Part shown: positions 1-8,197 of the stretch, in pieces
Numbering within the stretch: the stretch's first letter is position 1
Layout: each line of letters opens with the position of its first letter
NCBI RefSeq assembly: GCF_002455975.1
Contig: NZ_DKLM01000050.1
Location: 205 to 26,456 of the forward strand
DNA length: 26,252 bases
Direction of reading: 5' to 3'
Source of the DNA: Clostridium sp. UBA6640
Lineage (GTDB): Bacteria; Bacillota; Clostridia; Clostridiales; Clostridiaceae
The notes under the pieces: generated by a model
The model's input: only the letters and a program-made list of their open reading frames with translations
Databases searched by the model: none
What the model was told of the DNA's origin: nothing
Position numbers and translations under genes: made by a program

Positions 1-524
1 AGAAGTTCTTCCATATATCTTATTATAAAATTTTCTTGCCTAGGAGCGCCCATAGCTATAAATAATGCATAAGGATTTTTATTTTTAATATCCTCTACAA
101 TATGATCACAATTACTCATATCAAAATATCCATTATGGCTACCTACAATGTTTATTTTAGGATATTTTATTTTTAATTTATTTATACATCCATCTAAATT
201 TTCTTGTGAAGTTCCTAAAAGATATTCTGGCTTTTCCTGAGCCTCACAATGCTTAATTAATTCTTCCATAACTTCAATGCCAGCTATTTTTTCCCTTACA
301 GGAGTTTTAACCAGTTTAGAAGCTATTACTGTACCTATACCATCTGGTATAATTACAGAATTATTATCAGTAAAACTTCTAAATAAAGTTTCATTTGTTA
401 GTCCCAAATTCAATATTTCTGGATTACCAGAAATAATATTTACTTTATCTTTTTGCACTACATAATCAATTAGTTCTTTTTTAGATCCCGAAAATATAGT
501 GTAATTTAATAATTCTATACCCAT
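1..524 (-). CDS. WecG/TagA/CpsF family glycosyltransferase (3' end beyond window)
   Basis: Partial gene; about 174 N-terminal residues are visible and the rest lies beyond the left edge. Reading inward from the ATG at 522-524, the protein shows the family landmarks NPEI (about residues 33-36), PDGIG (about 59-63) and MGAPRQE near the window edge. The family (GT26) transfers N-acetylmannosamine or a related sugar to an undecaprenyl-diphosphate-linked sugar on the cytoplasmic face of the membrane. A GGAGG ribosome binding site at 530-534 supports the start. The gene begins 12 bp after the stop of the priming transferase, so the two are almost certainly co-transcribed. This fits the enzyme adding the second sugar to the lipid-linked primer. 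The sugar specificity cannot be read from the sequence. Confidence 0.88.
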   Translation of the reverse strand, partial: MGIELLNYTIFSGSKKELIDYVVQKDKVNIISGNPEILNLGLTNETLFRSFTDNNSVIIPDGIGTVIASKLVKTPVREKIAGIEVMEELIKHCEAQEKPEYLLGTSQENLDGCINKLKIKYPKINIVGSHNGYFDMSNCDHIVEDIKNKNPYALFIAMGAPRQENFIIRYMEEL

Positions 525-536
525 TAGATCCTCCAA

Positions 537-1190
537 TTAAAAAGCTCCCTCACTCTTAAATACCTTTACCACTGTTTGAAAAAGTATTTTTATATCTAAC
601 CATAATGAAAAGTTTTTTATATATGTTAAATCATAATATATAGTTTTTCCAAGTTCAATTTCTCCTCTTCCATTTACCTGCGCTAATCCTGTTATTCCAG
701 GCAGTACCAAAAGTCTTTGATAATAATTTTCCGGGTAATATTTAACTACATCAGGTATTTCTGGCCTAGGACCTATTAAGCTCATATGTCCAAATAAAAC
801 ATTGAACAATTGTGGTATTTCGTCTAAGCTAGTTTTTCGTAAAAAAGCCCCTGCTTTAGTCACTCTATTATCTGATCTGCTTTGAAATACAAAATTATCC
901 ATATTGCTTGGATCAATTTCTAATTCTCTTTTAGCTTCTGCTGAAACCACCATAGTTCTAAATTTATATATTGTGAAGTTCTTTCCATCTTTTCCAACTC
1001 TAACTTGCTTAAAAAATGCTGGTCCTTTAGAATCAAGTTTGATCCATATAATAAGTATCAAGAATATTGGAGATAAAATAATTATACCTATTAAAGAGAA
1101 TATTATATCCATTAATCTCTTAATTGCAAATTGTATAGATCTACCTTTAATCTCACTATAAACATCTATTCTAATGTCATTATTATGCAT
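537..1190 (-). CDS. Undecaprenyl-phosphate sugar phosphotransferase (priming phosphoglycosyltransferase)
   Basis: This is a bacterial sugar transferase (WcaJ/PglC type, 217 aa). It starts polysaccharide assembly by moving a sugar-1-phosphate from a UDP-sugar to undecaprenyl phosphate. An N-terminal hydrophobic membrane segment (about residues 22-48) is followed by the basic KFRTM region, the catalytic Asp-Glu dyad in SLDEIPQL, the GPRPE motif, and LPGITGLAQVNGR near the C terminus. It has only the catalytic domain, like the short monotopic enzymes, and lacks the CoA-binding-like N-terminal half of WbaP/WcaJ. The start chosen is the ATG at 1188-1190, because the longer reading from 1205 would place the GGAGG ribosome binding site inside the coding sequence. 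The donor sugar is not determined; a UDP-4-amino-4,6-dideoxy or diacetamido sugar made by upstream genes is plausible. Confidence 0.9.
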   Translation of the reverse strand: MHNNDIRIDVYSEIKGRSIQFAIKRLMDIIFSLIGIIILSPIFLILIIWIKLDSKGPAFFKQVRVGKDGKNFTIYKFRTMVVSAEAKRELEIDPSNMDNFVFQSRSDNRVTKAGAFLRKTSLDEIPQLFNVLFGHMSLIGPRPEIPDVVKYYPENYYQRLLVLPGITGLAQVNGRGEIELGKTIYYDLTYIKNFSLWLDIKILFQTVVKVFKSEGAF

Positions 1191-1354
1191 TAACATTTCC
1201 TCCATTTAATAAGGCATTAATAAATAAGTAACTACTCTCTATATTTACATATTTTGCTCATACTGTGGTTATATATTTCACTAATCTCCTCACTATTAGC
1301 AAAACATTTATTCTATATTTCGAATAGTTATTTTACATGCCTAACCTTTAATTA

Positions 1355-2605
1355 TTAAGATACTTTATGCTTTCTAAACTGCAATAATATAGCCTCTCCT
1401 AATCCTATAAATACCCAAAAATAAGTTGTTGTTTGTGGTGAAAAAAATAAATTATCAAGCATATTCATAAGTAAAAATCCTATGGCTGATGCCATAAATC
1501 CCATATAAAAAAATTTATAATACTTATCTTTTGATTTCTTATACACTCCTATTATAGTTCTAATTGAAGCTACTAATGTAGATATAAATAGTGCTATACC
1601 AAATATACCAAGCTCACTTTGTACTTTTAAATAAGAGTTGTGACTACTAAATCTATGGTAGTCAGGATATTTATATTGGGGATATTTTTTAACATATTCA
1701 TCATATAATGATACATAGTTCCCATTTCCTACTCCTAATATAGGATGTTCTTTTATCATCATTCTCGCAATTTGCCATAGCTTCACCCTAGGTCCATTAA
1801 GGATTTCTTCTGTAATATTTGTAAACCTTGATAAAAGAGATTTATCAAATAAAAATATAGGTATTCCAAGTAAAAATAAGAATAAAAATTTATAGCTATA
1901 CAAAATTCCTAAAACTACAAATCCAATTACAAGGCCTATAATTGAGTTTCTAGAGGCGGTAAGCAATAAATTAATTAATACAAGTAAAGATAGAATTATA
2001 TAAAATCCTCTAAGCCTATTATTTTTTGTACTAAAACTTAACATCATAATAGGGAAAAAAGCTAATACTAAATATGCTCCAAATCCATTAGGATTTTGCA
2101 TAGTAGAGGTAATTCTTACTACTGTACCGCTAGTTTCTAAACCTGTAAATTTCTCATTTAATCCTACTCCAGTGAAGTATTGAATTACTCCAAAAATACA
2201 AAGTAAAGTTGTGGTGAACAAAAAACATCTAATTATGGTTCTAATTCTCTCTTTACTATTAGCCTCATATTTTATTATAAATATAAGACCAATATAAGTT
2301 ATAAATCTAAAAGTCTCCATAATTGATAGCCCTTTTTCTGTAGCATAAGAAATAGACAATATCATAATAAATGATAGCAATACCATGGATATTCCTAAAA
2401 GTGATGAAAAGAAATCTTTTAAATTTCCCCAAAGCTTTTTTCTATTTTCTGAAGATAAAAGCATGTTAATAATATAAAGTAGTAATATTAATATTAATAT
2501 TACATCAGAAATTTTGCTAAATCTTCCCATACTTTCACTAATTAGTGGAAGTACTACTATGTAAGTACATATTAAAAAATATATTACCTGTGACATAATA
2601 CTCAT
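1355..2605 (-). CDS. O-antigen ligase/polymerase (Wzy-like) membrane protein
   Basis: This is a 416-aa polytopic membrane protein with roughly ten or more hydrophobic segments. One large hydrophilic loop sits in the C-terminal half (about residues 265-320) and holds the PRVKLW, HPILGVGNGNY and SSHNSYL stretches. That layout and the GVGxGN and HNSYL motifs are typical of the O-antigen ligase/Wzy superfamily (Wzy_C). These proteins polymerise or transfer undecaprenyl-linked repeat units outside the membrane. In a Gram-positive capsule operon a polymerase role is more likely than a ligase role. The ribosome binding site before the ATG is weak. The 117-bp gap upstream holds a weak terminator-like hairpin and a perfect dyad, so expression of this and the next two genes may be reduced relative to earlier genes. 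Confidence 0.82.
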   Translation of the reverse strand: MSIMSQVIYFLICTYIVVLPLISESMGRFSKISDVILILILLLYIINMLLSSENRKKLWGNLKDFFSSLLGISMVLLSFIMILSISYATEKGLSIMETFRFITYIGLIFIIKYEANSKERIRTIIRCFLFTTTLLCIFGVIQYFTGVGLNEKFTGLETSGTVVRITSTMQNPNGFGAYLVLAFFPIMMLSFSTKNNRLRGFYIILSLLVLINLLLTASRNSIIGLVIGFVVLGILYSYKFLFLFLLGIPIFLFDKSLLSRFTNITEEILNGPRVKLWQIARMMIKEHPILGVGNGNYVSLYDEYVKKYPQYKYPDYHRFSSHNSYLKVQSELGIFGIALFISTLVASIRTIIGVYKKSKDKYYKFFYMGFMASAIGFLLMNMLDNLFFSPQTTTYFWVFIGLGEAILLQFRKHKVS

Positions 2606-2642
2606 TTAAACACCAACTTTATAACTTAAAATCTCTTAGTTT

Positions 2643-2670
2643 TTTAGAAAAAACAATTATTTTTTCTAAA
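2643..2670. repeat. Perfect 11-bp inverted repeat before the Wzy-like gene
   Basis: The arms TTTAGAAAAAA (2643-2653) and TTTTTTCTAAA (2660-2670) are perfectly complementary around a 6-nt loop. They lie in the gap between the second aminotransferase and the Wzy-like gene, just past the terminator-like hairpin on the minus strand. The stem is almost all A:T, so it may be a second weak terminator, an RNA-processing site or a regulatory dyad. Confidence 0.5.
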
Positions 2671-2682
2671 GATACCTTGTTT

Positions 2683-2716
2683 AAAAGTGCCCCCTACTAA
2701 ATGTAAGGGACATTTT
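2683..2716 (-). terminator. Weak intrinsic terminator inside the polysaccharide operon
   Basis: On the minus strand, GUCCCUUAC and GUAGGGGGC form a 9-bp stem with two G-U pairs around an AUUUA loop. It is followed by AC and four U residues, and four A residues precede it. It begins 7 bp after the stop of the aminotransferase gene. The short U tract suggests partial rather than complete termination before the Wzy-like gene. Confidence 0.5.
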
Positions 2717-2722
2717 AAAGAA

Positions 2723-3898
2723 TTATTTTTTATATTTATCTACAATTCTCTTAACTGCATATATTACATCTTCTATATCTTCATCAGACATTTTTGGATA
2801 TAATGGCAAAGATAAAATTTTATTAAAGTGACTTTCTGTCACTGGGAAATCTCCTTCTTTATATCCAAATTCATTTTTATAATAAGACATTAAATGTACA
2901 GGTATGAAATGTACACTTGTTCCTATATTTTCTTCTGCTAGTTCTTCTATAAATTTATCCCTATCAATAGTTAATTCATCTAGGTTTAATTCAATAACAT
3001 ATAAATGCCATGCATGATCACAGTAATCTTTAGTCACTGGAATTGTAATTTCCTTCATATCTCCAAAAGCATCATTGTATGCCTTTGCAATTTCTATTCT
3101 TCTGTTTTGCATATCATCTATTTTATCAAGTTGTCTTAATCCTAGTGCTGCTTGTATGTCAAACATATTATATTTGTATCCTGGATATTCTATATCGTAT
3201 CTCCATGAACCACCTTTTCCATATCTGTTCCATGCTGCTTTGCTCATACCATGACTTGATAATATTCTAGCTTTTTCTGCTATTTCATCATCATTAGTTG
3301 TAAGCATTCCGCCTTCTCCAGTACAAATGTTTTTAGTAGCATAAAAGCTAAAAGATGCACATTGTCCTTCTGCACCAATTCTTTTTCCTTTATATTTAGT
3401 ATCTACAGCATGCGCGGCATCCTCTGATACAAATAAATTATGTTTTTTTGCTATCTCCCATATTTTATCCATATCACAAGCGTGACCTGTATAATGAACT
3501 GGTACTATACCTTTAGTTCTTTCTGTCATTTTTTCTTCTATTTTATCTGGGTCTATGCAGAAAGTAACTGGATCAACATCCACAAAAACCGGTGTTGCAC
3601 CAGTATGTATTATAGTATTTGCAGAAGCTGAAAAAGTCATAGGTGTTGTTATTATTTCATCTCCTGGTCCCACTCCATTAGCTACTAAAGCTATGTGTAA
3701 TGCTGCTGTAGCTGAGTTCATAGCAATGGCATGCTTAGCTCCTGTATATTCTGCAAATTTTTTTTCCATTTCTATAGTTCTAGGTCCTTTTGCAACCCAT
3801 CCCGATTTTAGGGCATCTACAACCTCATTTATATCATCTTCTCCAATTAATGGTAATGCATAAGGTAAGAAAGTCTTTCTAACTTCAGTTTTTGACAT
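2723..3898 (-). CDS. DegT/DnrJ/EryC1/StrS aminotransferase, likely UDP-4-amino-4,6-dideoxy-sugar forming
   Basis: This is a PLP-dependent sugar aminotransferase (fold type I, 391 aa, normal length). The opening FLPYALPLIGEDDI and SGWVAKGP segments resemble ArnB/PglE-type enzymes. The PLP-facing aspartate is in VSEDAAHA (D160) and the Schiff-base lysine is K189 in YATKNICTGEGG. Family members aminate the 4-keto group of UDP-4-keto-6-deoxy sugars. The first gene of the operon is a 4,6-dehydratase, so the natural inference is that the pair makes UDP-4-amino-4,6-dideoxy-HexNAc. It differs clearly from the other DegT protein in the operon, so the two probably act on different substrates. A GAGGAG site 9 bp before the ATG sets the start. 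A weak terminator follows the gene. Confidence 0.9.
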   Translation of the reverse strand: MSKTEVRKTFLPYALPLIGEDDINEVVDALKSGWVAKGPRTIEMEKKFAEYTGAKHAIAMNSATAALHIALVANGVGPGDEIITTPMTFSASANTIIHTGATPVFVDVDPVTFCIDPDKIEEKMTERTKGIVPVHYTGHACDMDKIWEIAKKHNLFVSEDAAHAVDTKYKGKRIGAEGQCASFSFYATKNICTGEGGMLTTNDDEIAEKARILSSHGMSKAAWNRYGKGGSWRYDIEYPGYKYNMFDIQAALGLRQLDKIDDMQNRRIEIAKAYNDAFGDMKEITIPVTKDYCDHAWHLYVIELNLDELTIDRDKFIEELAEENIGTSVHFIPVHLMSYYKNEFGYKEGDFPVTESHFNKILSLPLYPKMSDEDIEDVIYAVKRIVDKYKK

Positions 3899-3923
3899 TA
3901 TTCTTCACTCCTCTAAAATATAT

Positions 3924-4958
3924 CTACCTCGATGTTTTAATATTCTTTTCTATACTCTTTTTTGATTTAAATAGTAAAAAAACAAATATTCCTTCTAAAA
4001 ATCCACTTCCGTAGCTTAGATGTAGTATAAAAAAGGTTAACATTACTTGAGGAACATATTTTAAATTATCCTTTGATGTTTTAAACGCAAAAGTAAAGGC
4101 ACCTAAAAAGTACGCTAATAATTCTGCTGCAAAACCATATCTTGCAAATTTAAAGAAGGGACTTAACCCTATTCCTAATATCATACTTATTACAAATAAT
4201 ACAGGAATTAAATGTCTTATTGATGCTGGTTTTTTATGTTTTTGAATTACTCTTACCTTCCAAAATCCATATTGATAATACTGTCTCCAAAGCTTAGAGA
4301 AAGATCCTCTTGTATAATAATGAGATATTATATCTGGTGATAATAAAATCTTATTTCCACTTTGAGTCACTCTAAAGTTTAATTCATCATCTTGATTTCT
4401 TACAAACTCTTCATCAAACAATCCAATTTCATCAAAAATTTTCTTTTTGTAAGCACCAAAAGCAACAGTATCTACATACTGTTCTTTATCAGAAAATCTA
4501 AATAATGCATTGCCCACTCCAAAAGGAGAAGCCATTGCTAATGAAATTGCTTTAGCAATACCATTTTCACTAATATTAATTATTTTTCCCCCAACGCAAG
4601 CTAAACTTTCATCATTATTTAATTTTTCTACACAAAACTTCACATAGTCTTTGTCCATATAAGCATGTGCACCAAAAATTATAATTATTTCCCCTTCTGC
4701 TCTCTTAATTCCTAAATTCATAGCAGATGGAGCAACTCTTTTTTCATTTAATACTAATTTAACTTGAGGGTATTTTGAATTAAATTCATTTATAATTTTT
4801 TGAGTATTATCCTCTGAACATCCATCACAGACCAATACCTCAATATTTTCAATTCCATAGCTTTGATCTACCATCGATTGCAGACATTCACCTATATATT
4901 TTTCTTCATTTCTACAGGGAATTACTATTGAAACCTTTGTCTTCTCTGTCTGATTCAA
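3924..4958 (-). CDS. Glycosyltransferase family 2 with C-terminal membrane segments (ExoA-like)
   Basis: This 344-aa inverting glycosyltransferase begins with the GT-A signature VSIVIPCRNEE (about residues 9-19). The UDP-binding aspartate is in VLVCDGCSEDN (about 41-51), FGAHAYMD follows near 95-102, and the QDDELNFR stretch fits the catalytic-base region of GT2. Hydrophobic segments after about residue 245 anchor it to the membrane, as in ExoA-like enzymes of exopolysaccharide synthesis. The start codon is TTG (4956-4958), supported by AAGGAG seven bases upstream; no in-frame ATG fits. It presumably adds one sugar of the repeat unit on the cytoplasmic side. Donor and acceptor are unknown. 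Confidence 0.88.
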   Translation of the reverse strand: MNQTEKTKVSIVIPCRNEEKYIGECLQSMVDQSYGIENIEVLVCDGCSEDNTQKIINEFNSKYPQVKLVLNEKRVAPSAMNLGIKRAEGEIIIIFGAHAYMDKDYVKFCVEKLNNDESLACVGGKIINISENGIAKAISLAMASPFGVGNALFRFSDKEQYVDTVAFGAYKKKIFDEIGLFDEEFVRNQDDELNFRVTQSGNKILLSPDIISHYYTRGSFSKLWRQYYQYGFWKVRVIQKHKKPASIRHLIPVLFVISMILGIGLSPFFKFARYGFAAELLAYFLGAFTFAFKTSKDNLKYVPQVMLTFFILHLSYGSGFLEGIFVFLLFKSKKSIEKNIKTSR

Positions 4959-5016
4959 TATATCACTCCTTAATTAGTAATGCGCTATTATAATTTAATG
5001 AAAAAATTTACTGTAA

Positions 5017-6195
5017 TTATTTTTGTAAAAGCTTATTATAAAGCATTAAACTCTTTTTTGCATTACTTATCCATGTACATTCATTTATGACCTTTTCTTG
5101 TGCCCTCTTGCCAATAACTTCTCTGAGATTTTTATCACTAATAAGCTTATCTAACTTATCCATCAGTGAATAAACATCTTTAGGTTCAGCTAACATTCCA
5201 TTAAAACCATCTTCTATTATATCATTAATGCCTTCACCTTTCACTCCAATTATTGGTTTTCCAAAAGACATAGCTTCAATATATACCACTCCAAAACCTT
5301 CTCTATAACTAGGCATAGAAAAAATATCACATTTTCTCATATGTTCCATAGTATCGCTATGAGAAAGTCTACCTAGAAAATTAACTTTTTCTTTTATGTT
5401 AAGTTCCTCACACAGTGCTTCTAAATTGGCTCTTTCAACTCCGTCACCAATAACAGTATATATTAAATTTTCATGTTTCTCCATTAAGGTCTTTAAAGCC
5501 CTAATATTTAAATCTATTCCTTTTGCCTTTAATAGATTACCAGCACTTAAAATTTCAATATATTCTTTATTTCCATCTTCTATAGAAGGTAAGCTTTGTA
5601 TCTCCACTCCATTATGTATAACCTCAATTTTTTCATAAAATTCTTCTTCACTTACAACATTTTTTAACTTATTACTTACAGTTACTACTCTATCACAGCT
5701 ATTTAATACCCTAAATAGCTTCTCTTTGCAATCTACACTTCTGTAAATAGTCTGTTGAAAATCTTGACCATGAATAGTAGTTACATGAGGAATTTTAAAC
5801 TCTTTATTTATCATCATAGTTGCAAAACCATCTGGTAGGGCTACATGAGAATGAATTATATCTGGTTTAAATTCATTTATAATTTTCTTAACAGTTCTCT
5901 TGATACCCCTAGCCATGAAATATCCAGATTTAGAAAATAAAATTCCTTTTGGAAACTCTAAATATCTAGGATGGCATATCTCTACATCTTCTAATACTCT
6001 ATTCTTAGGTATCTCACTATATTTTTTCCACTTACTACTTATTAATCCTAGCGGAAAAGGAGCCATAGGAATAGGGGATACAACCTTTACTTCACATCCC
6101 TCATCCATTAAAGCCCTTACCTGTTTATGAACAAATATTCCTGCCATCTCATTCATAGTATTAGGATACATATGAGATATAACTAAAACTTTCAT
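5017..6195 (-). CDS. Glycosyltransferase family 4 (GT-B fold)
   Basis: This 392-aa retaining glycosyltransferase begins with MKVLVISHMYPN, a typical GT4 N terminus. HSHVALPDGF and TTIHGQDF lie in the acceptor domain. The C-terminal donor-binding domain holds the EX7E motif in SYREGFGVVYIEAMSFGKP. The start chosen is the ATG at 6193-6195, because GGGGAG lies seven bases before it; an upstream in-frame ATG at 6210 would overlap that site. It starts 29 bp after the stop of another GT4 gene, so the two are co-transcribed. It probably adds one sugar of the lipid-linked repeat unit. The substrate cannot be predicted. Confidence 0.9.
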   Translation of the reverse strand: MKVLVISHMYPNTMNEMAGIFVHKQVRALMDEGCEVKVVSPIPMAPFPLGLISSKWKKYSEIPKNRVLEDVEICHPRYLEFPKGILFSKSGYFMARGIKRTVKKIINEFKPDIIHSHVALPDGFATMMINKEFKIPHVTTIHGQDFQQTIYRSVDCKEKLFRVLNSCDRVVTVSNKLKNVVSEEEFYEKIEVIHNGVEIQSLPSIEDGNKEYIEILSAGNLLKAKGIDLNIRALKTLMEKHENLIYTVIGDGVERANLEALCEELNIKEKVNFLGRLSHSDTMEHMRKCDIFSMPSYREGFGVVYIEAMSFGKPIIGVKGEGINDIIEDGFNGMLAEPKDVYSLMDKLDKLISDKNLREVIGKRAQEKVINECTWISNAKKSLMLYNKLLQK

Positions 6196-6224
6196 TCTAC
6201 ATCTCCCCATACATTTTATAAAAA

Positions 6225-7328
6225 TTATTCTATTAGTTTATTGTAAAGTTCTAGAAGCTTTAATTTCTCCACTTCCCAAGAATAAACCTGTTCTATAAGT
6301 TTTCTATTTTTATTTCCTATCTTACTAATTAAATCAGGATTTTCCATATAAAACTTAATATTTTCAGCTATTTCATTAGGATCTTGTGGATTTACATATG
6401 TAGCACCATCTTTAAAAACACTTTTCCAGTAAGGAAAATCTGAAATTATCATAGGTAACCCACAAGCCATATATTCAAAGGCTTTAGTAGGCCAGCTTAC
6501 TACATAATTTGCTGCTGGATGAAGTGTACACATACCTAAATCACTAGATTTCATATAGGAATATACTTCATTTACAGATACTCTACCTAAATAATCAGTA
6601 TACTTCCATCCTTCAAGGCTTCTACATTCATCTTCAAAAACCTTATCATCAAAAGCCCCTAAAAGAATTAATCTTGCTTCTCCTTTAAGTAATCCTATAG
6701 ATTCTATAAGCTCTTTTATTCCTCTAATTCTTGTAAGCCCACTGGCACATATGACATTAAACTTACCATTCTCTAAAGTTTTAGGGTCTGATTTATCTAT
6801 AACTTCTAATGAAGGTACATTTCCAACTACTATAGTTCTATAATTCTTATAAAATTTCTTTTCAATTTCTGGTATTACAGTTACAACTGCGTCAAATTTT
6901 TCAGCATTATTTTTTTCAAATATATTAAAACTTTTAGATACAATTTTTCTGACGAATTTAGGCCCTAACCACTCTTTATCTAAAATTTGATTAGGCACAT
7001 CCTCATGAACATCATATATGACTTTTTTACCTTCTCTTTTTAATTTTATTCCTAATGAAATTAACTCAGGATCATGAAAATGGTATATATCTGCATTTAC
7101 TGATAATGCTAATTCATAAGCTAACTTCTTCTTCTTAAACATTCTCTCCATTCTACTACTACTTTTAGGTAGCGGAACTATGTTTACTCCATCAACAGTT
7201 TCCTTTTTATCATGAGTTGCAATTAAATATACTTCAAAACCTGCATTTGCTAGCGTTTTACACTGCTTGTGAAATATTCTATTATCAAAAACAGGATGAG
7301 CAGTTGTAATATGACAAACCTTAGTCAT
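6225..7328 (-). CDS. Glycosyltransferase family 4 (GT-B fold)
   Basis: This 367-aa GT-B glycosyltransferase has the N terminus VCHITTAHPVFDNRIFHK, typical of capsule and O-antigen GT4 proteins. YHFHDPELI and VIYDVHED lie in the first Rossmann domain. The C-terminal domain has KAFEYMACGLPMIISDF, which carries the second glutamate of the EX7E motif; its first glutamate position is not obvious. AAGGAGGGG precedes the ATG by five bases. It lies inside the polysaccharide operon between the acyltransferase gene and a second GT4 gene. A hairpin of nine perfect base pairs lies in the 107-bp gap upstream. Donor sugar unknown. Confidence 0.89.
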   Translation of the reverse strand: MTKVCHITTAHPVFDNRIFHKQCKTLANAGFEVYLIATHDKKETVDGVNIVPLPKSSSRMERMFKKKKLAYELALSVNADIYHFHDPELISLGIKLKREGKKVIYDVHEDVPNQILDKEWLGPKFVRKIVSKSFNIFEKNNAEKFDAVVTVIPEIEKKFYKNYRTIVVGNVPSLEVIDKSDPKTLENGKFNVICASGLTRIRGIKELIESIGLLKGEARLILLGAFDDKVFEDECRSLEGWKYTDYLGRVSVNEVYSYMKSSDLGMCTLHPAANYVVSWPTKAFEYMACGLPMIISDFPYWKSVFKDGATYVNPQDPNEIAENIKFYMENPDLISKIGNKNRKLIEQVYSWEVEKLKLLELYNKLIE

Positions 7329-7372
7329 ATTTCCCCTCCTTTATGCAATTAAAATCTTTCTATTATATTACT

Positions 7373-7403
7373 ATCCCTTAGCAAAATAAATTTACTAAGG
7401 GAT
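7373..7403. repeat. Intergenic 9-bp hairpin between acyltransferase and GT4 genes
   Basis: ATCCCTTAG (7373-7381) and CTAAGGGAT (7395-7403) are perfectly complementary around a 13-nt loop. No U tract follows on the minus strand, so it is a poor intrinsic terminator. An attenuation or RNA-processing role inside the operon is possible. Confidence 0.45.
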
Positions 7404-7430
7404 TTGAATAAATCTCAATAATTCACAATA

Positions 7431-7458
7431 AACAATTATTGATTTTCCAATAATTGTT
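7431..7458. repeat. Inverted repeat across the acyltransferase stop codon
   Basis: AACAATTATTG (7431-7441) and CAATAATTGTT (7448-7458) form a perfect 11-bp stem with a 6-nt loop. The stem includes the last codons and the stop codon of the acyltransferase gene. On the minus strand it is followed by TATTG rather than a run of T. With the hairpin at 7373-7403 it makes two stem-loops in one short gap. Confidence 0.45.
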
Positions 7459-8176
7459 CCTTTGGTACATCTCTAAATACTTTAGCTGGACTCCCAGCAA
7501 CTATTTTTCCTCTTTCTACATCTTTAGTAACAAGAGCACCTGCTGCTACAAAGCCATCTTCATATATCGTCTTTCCTGGAAGGATTACAGCACCTGCACC
7601 TATTCTTCCACCTTTTTTAACTGTTACCCCTTTAAACTTCCCAAATCTCTCTTTAGAACGGGCAGCATAGTTGTCGTTTGAAGTTGTAACACAAGGTGCT
7701 ATAAATACGTAATCTTCAACCTCTGAATAAGCAGTTAAATATACATTGGTTTGTATTTTACAATTGCTACCTACACTACAAAAGTTCTCTATTGTTGTGC
7801 CTCTTCCTATTATAGTTTTTTCTCCTATAGAAACATTTTCTCTTATTGTAGCACTATCTGCTATAAGAGTTTTTTCTCCTATAGTTGCACCAGCATAAAT
7901 TATAACTGAAGCACCAATTAAACATTGAGAAGAAATTTTTGATGGAGGTAGTTTTTCTTCATCTTTAAATATGCTGTTTACACCTCTCATAGGCAATTTT
8001 CCTATAATAGTGTTATCATCAATTCTTACATCATTTTCTATAATTGTACCACTATGTATAACTACATTATGTCCTATTATACAGTTATCTCCTATAGTAA
8101 CATCATCCTCAATAACTGAAAATTTACCTATAGTAACATTAGAACCTAGCTTGCTTTTTTCTGAAATATAATTCAT
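7436..8176 (-). CDS. Hexapeptide-repeat acyltransferase, probable nucleotide-sugar N-acetyltransferase (WbpD-like)
   Basis: This 246-aa protein is built almost wholly of hexapeptide repeats of the type (I/V)G-x4 (for example VTIGDNCIIGHNVVI), giving a left-handed beta-helix. The C-terminal half resembles WbpD-type acetyltransferases: VFIAPCVTTSNDNY, then GGRIGAGAVILPG and AGSPAKVFRDV. Enzymes of this group acetylate the 3-amino group of UDP-GlcNAc(3NH2)A using acetyl-CoA. The adjacent oxidoreductase, dehydrogenase and aminotransferase supply that substrate in the WbpA/B/E/D pathway. It is longer than typical WbpD proteins, with extra N-terminal repeats, so a 4-N-acetyltransferase (PglD role) is an alternative. 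The ATG at 8174-8176 is preferred over a GTG at 8188 because AGTGAG lies at good spacing. Confidence 0.82.
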   Translation of the reverse strand: MNYISEKSKLGSNVTIGKFSVIEDDVTIGDNCIIGHNVVIHSGTIIENDVRIDDNTIIGKLPMRGVNSIFKDEEKLPPSKISSQCLIGASVIIYAGATIGEKTLIADSATIRENVSIGEKTIIGRGTTIENFCSVGSNCKIQTNVYLTAYSEVEDYVFIAPCVTTSNDNYAARSKERFGKFKGVTVKKGGRIGAGAVILPGKTIYEDGFVAAGALVTKDVERGKIVAGSPAKVFRDVPKEQLLENQ

Positions 8177-8197
8177 AATTTCTCTCACTTTCTAAAA

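Noticed and set aside
277..465. Small plus-strand open frame
   Set aside because: It lies wholly antisense to the WecG/TagA-family gene, whose protein motifs are clear. The same applies to the other open frames opposite real genes, such as 3555-3863, 10058-10339, 12297-12716, 19159-19476 and 23048-23410.
1252..1304. TTTTGCT/AGCAAAA inverted repeat and a seven-codon GTG reading with GAGGAG in the gap before the priming transferase
   Set aside because: The arms are only 7 bp and 39 nt apart, and a seven-codon reading cannot be supported as a gene in such AT-rich DNA.
7395..7403. Relation of CTAAGGGAT and of TAAGGGACATTTT (2704-2716) to the AAGGGACGGTTCAT repeat
   Set aside because: Only six or seven bases are shared and each belongs to its own local hairpin.
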